A stretch of DNA of 64,000 nt, from positions 4,682,001 to 4,746,000 of the forward strand of contig NC_002678.2 of NCBI RefSeq assembly GCF_000009625.1, given 5' to 3'. This document shows positions 62,402-64,000 of this stretch, piece by piece (position 1 is the first letter of the stretch; each line of letters begins with the position of its first letter). This stretch comes from Mesorhizobium japonicum MAFF 303099 (GTDB lineage Bacteria; Pseudomonadota; Alphaproteobacteria; Rhizobiales; Rhizobiaceae). The notes under the pieces were generated by a model. The model made no database searches and was not told the DNA's origin. It saw only the letters and a list, made by a program, of their open reading frames with translations. The position numbers were made by a program, and so were the translations under genes.

Positions 62402-62594
62402 GCAAGCGCCATGCCATTTGATTTTAGGCTTGGGTTCACACTGTTTTTTGCAGCGACCCTCTTTGCCTTGAGCGGCCAGAACCATGCCTTCGCCGAGACC
62501 GAGCGCGCCCATAATCACCAGATCGTGGGCTCTGGGCGGAGGGGATCCCCTTTATGGGTATCAAGCCGCGACCCTCTTTGTCCGAAGCTGGACA
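62402..62594 (-). promoter_or_regulatory. NifA site and sigma-54 promoter of prxS-rpoN2
   Basis: Minus strand TGGCATGGCGCTTGC (62402-62416) is an exact -24/-12 match, with a leader of about 260 bases before prxS. TGTCCGAAGCTGGACA (62579-62594) is a perfect NifA site about 165 bases upstream. Confidence 0.85.
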
Positions 62595-62981
62595 AAAATG
62601 TCGGAAGTCGGACCGGAGGGTCGCCGGGTCGCCGGGTCGCCGGCGCGGCGAACACGTGGCTCGTATTCGAAGCGAAAATCTGGGCTCAAACTCGGAACGA
62701 GGGACAGGAGTCGATCGGGGTTAACCTGACGAGGGTCCCTATGGCCTCCGTTCTCAGGATTGAGACGGCTGACAGGCCCACGCGCTTCGCCCTATCGACG
62801 CTCGCGAGACCGCTTCGAAATCGACAACGGGTACAAAAAAGCCAGCACGTCCATTAGCAAGCTGGCCATGTGATCTTTCTGAACCGCGCTTGCGTGAGGC
62901 GGGCACGGTCCCAAGGTGATGGAAAAAGCCGCCTTGTGCTCTCGGAGCATTTTGAAGCTGCCGCGACTTTGCTGTCGGGTT

Positions 62982-63092
62982 TGTCATGTCCGGGACAGCC
63001 AGGCTTGCGGCTGCGCATTCGTTCAAGCTGTTGAATGATATGTAGAAAATCTCCTGCAGGGCTCTTTCCGCGCCGTTGGCACGACTTTTGAA
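62982..63092 (+). promoter_or_regulatory. NifA site and sigma-54-like promoter of the P450 gene
   Basis: TGTCATGTCCGGGACA (62982-62997) is a perfect NifA site. TGGCACGACTTTTGAA (63077-63092) repeats the element of the peroxidase promoter, including the GA at -12. The surrounding ~200 bases are close to those at 239-460. Confidence 0.78.
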
Positions 63093-63174
63093 GCTCTCAT
63101 GTGAGACGGCAGGAGATACCGACTGGCGTCCATTCGTGAGTGATATCGCGCTCAATGCAATGAAGGAAGACGAC

Positions 63175-63567
63175 ATGTCAGGTCAGCGTCAGTTCAGATT
63201 CTATCCGAAACGGGCATTGCCCGCGGAATGCAATATCGACCGGCGTGACTGGCGTCACCGTCACAACCGCCCGGCACCGGCCAATGGCCACCGATCGATC
63301 TGCAGATACGGTTCGACCAGAATGTGCTTGCTCCTGCCCTCTCGCCGGCGCTTGAGGAGACCGGCGAGCACTTCGGCGGCCAACCGGTCTTTCGCGTGCC
63401 GCGCTGCGGATATCCTCGCAGAGATGATCGACCCCGAACCGCTGTGGAGCAAGAGCTTCATTCCGGTTCGCCGTTCGAAGCTGGAAAACGCCGGGTCTCC
63501 GACGATTTCGCTCGTCGGCTCTCTAGATGACCAAGATGCCATGGTGCGCGGCCTGGTTAGTGGTTAG
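63175..63567 (+). pseudogene. nifH 5' end joined to a degraded nifQ-like segment
   Basis: ATGTCAGGTCAGCGTCAG opens a 130-codon frame beginning MSGQRQFRFYPKR, similar to the NifH N-terminus (MSGLRQIAFYGK). From about 63265 the DNA resembles nifQ at 59475 onward: CACCGGCCAATGGCC, GTTCGACCAGAATGTGCTTG and CTTTCGCGTGCCG recur with few changes, and a frame gives FDQNVLA...ALEE against FDRHVLA...AFEE of NifQ. The nifQ reading frame is not kept. The frame ends 17 bases before the P450 start. I read it as a chimeric relic carrying the promoter. Confidence 0.5.
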
Positions 63568-63584
63568 ACGGCAGGAGAAATGCA

Positions 63585-64000
63585 ATGGCGATCAACCCGG
63601 TCCCAGATCATGTCCCGCCCGAAATGGTGAGAGACTTCAGCCTGTTCACATCGCCAGGCATGCCACCAACGCCCAACGGGGATCCACACGCAGCCGTCGC
63701 TTGCGCCCATGACGGGCCTCCGATCTTCTATTCCCCCTACAACACGCAAGATGGCCGGGGCACCTGGGTCATCACCCGCGCCGCAGATCAGCGTAAGGTG
63801 CTGCAGGACACTGAAACTTTTTCCAGCCATCGCAGCATCTTCTCCTCCATACTGGGCGAAACCTGGCCGACGATCCCGCTTGAGCTCGATCCACCGGCCC
63901 ATGGCGCATTTCGCTCACTGCTCAGTCCGCTGCTTTCGCCCAAGCGGGTGACGGCACTGGAACCGGCTGTCCGTGAGCGAGCGATAGCCCTGATCGACCG
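63585..64000 (+). CDS. Cytochrome P450, N-terminal part (runs off the window)
   Basis: 139 residues visible from the ATG at 63585 (GGCAGGAGAAATGCA before it). IPLELDPPAHGAFRSLLSPL matches the P450 helix-C heme-propionate region, and TWVITRAADQRKVLQDTETF fits the N-terminal beta region. Soluble bacterial class, no membrane anchor. The heme Cys loop lies outside the window. It is behind a NifA-type promoter, so expression in bacteroids is expected; the substrate (possibly an isoprenoid or plant compound) is unknown. Confidence 0.88.
   Translation, partial: MAINPVPDHVPPEMVRDFSLFTSPGMPPTPNGDPHAAVACAHDGPPIFYSPYNTQDGRGTWVITRAADQRKVLQDTETFSSHRSIFSSILGETWPTIPLELDPPAHGAFRSLLSPLLSPKRVTALEPAVRERAIALID

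Noticed and set aside
62754..63176. Minus-strand ORF that resembles the minus-strand ORF at 241-432
   Set aside because: The resemblance comes from the duplicated promoter DNA read backwards, not from a protein family.
63324..63530. Alternative 68-codon ORF inside the nifQ-like relic
   Set aside because: No start signal; better explained as one frame of the degraded segment.

Overview
The window looks like part of the symbiosis island of a Mesorhizobium (Mesorhizobium loti-like alphaproteobacterium). The reasons are a fucosylated Nod-factor set (nodZ-noeL-nolK) behind a nod box, two nifA genes, a second rpoN preceded by prxS, the typical bioZ-type biotin operon and nadABC, a dctA/dctBD pair, and many broken insertion sequences and pseudogenes between intact operons. 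No nifHDKENX, no nodABC and no tRNA were seen, so this is a segment of a larger island.

Layout. 0-5 kb: a recombinase scrap, a NifA-type promoter driving a di-heme cytochrome c peroxidase, a syrB-like regulator and a succinate-semialdehyde dehydrogenase. 5-11 kb: a broken queD-like gene, groES-groEL behind a CIRCE operator, a Tn3 transposase fragment, an arylamine N-acetyltransferase and hemN. 11-14 kb: remnants of an S9 peptidase and an MFS exporter, then an apparently intact two-gene RiPP cassette: a Nif11-type precursor ending in an Ala/Val-only tail and a PoyD-like radical SAM epimerase. 14-16.4 kb: a decayed nodF-nodE-nodG set. 17-28 kb: coenzyme genes, bioB-F-D-A-Z-panD, and nadA-B-C with an upstream regulator gene and palindromic operators. 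28-37 kb: nifA1 (with an unusual GAFTSA loop), a LacI-type regulator, and divergent dctA and dctB-dctD. 37-40 kb: metK and IS481 remnants around an FAD oxidoreductase. 40-44 kb: nod box, nodZ, noeL, nolK. 44.8-55.9 kb: a minus-strand nif/fix block (small ORF, nifS, nifW; fixABCX-nifA2; nifB-fdxN-nifZ-nifT-SIR2-like gene). 56-64 kb: NifA-controlled ABC exporter, CCE_0567-type protein, fdxB, nifQ, prxS-rpoN2, and the start of a cytochrome P450.

How it fits together. I found NifA activator sites (TGT-N10-ACA) paired with sigma-54 -24/-12 elements in front of eight units, while both sigma-54 (rpoN2) and NifA are encoded here, so the block is a self-contained symbiotic nitrogen-fixation regulon. 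dctABD supplies C4-dicarboxylates, and bio/nad/pan supply cofactors. Three promoters (peroxidase, P450, ABC exporter) are followed by a start reading MSG(P/Q), and in two of them the similarity runs on into the N-terminus of NifH. They look like reiterated copies of the nifH promoter and 5' end that have been placed in front of other genes. The most novel item is the Nif11/epimerase RiPP cassette.
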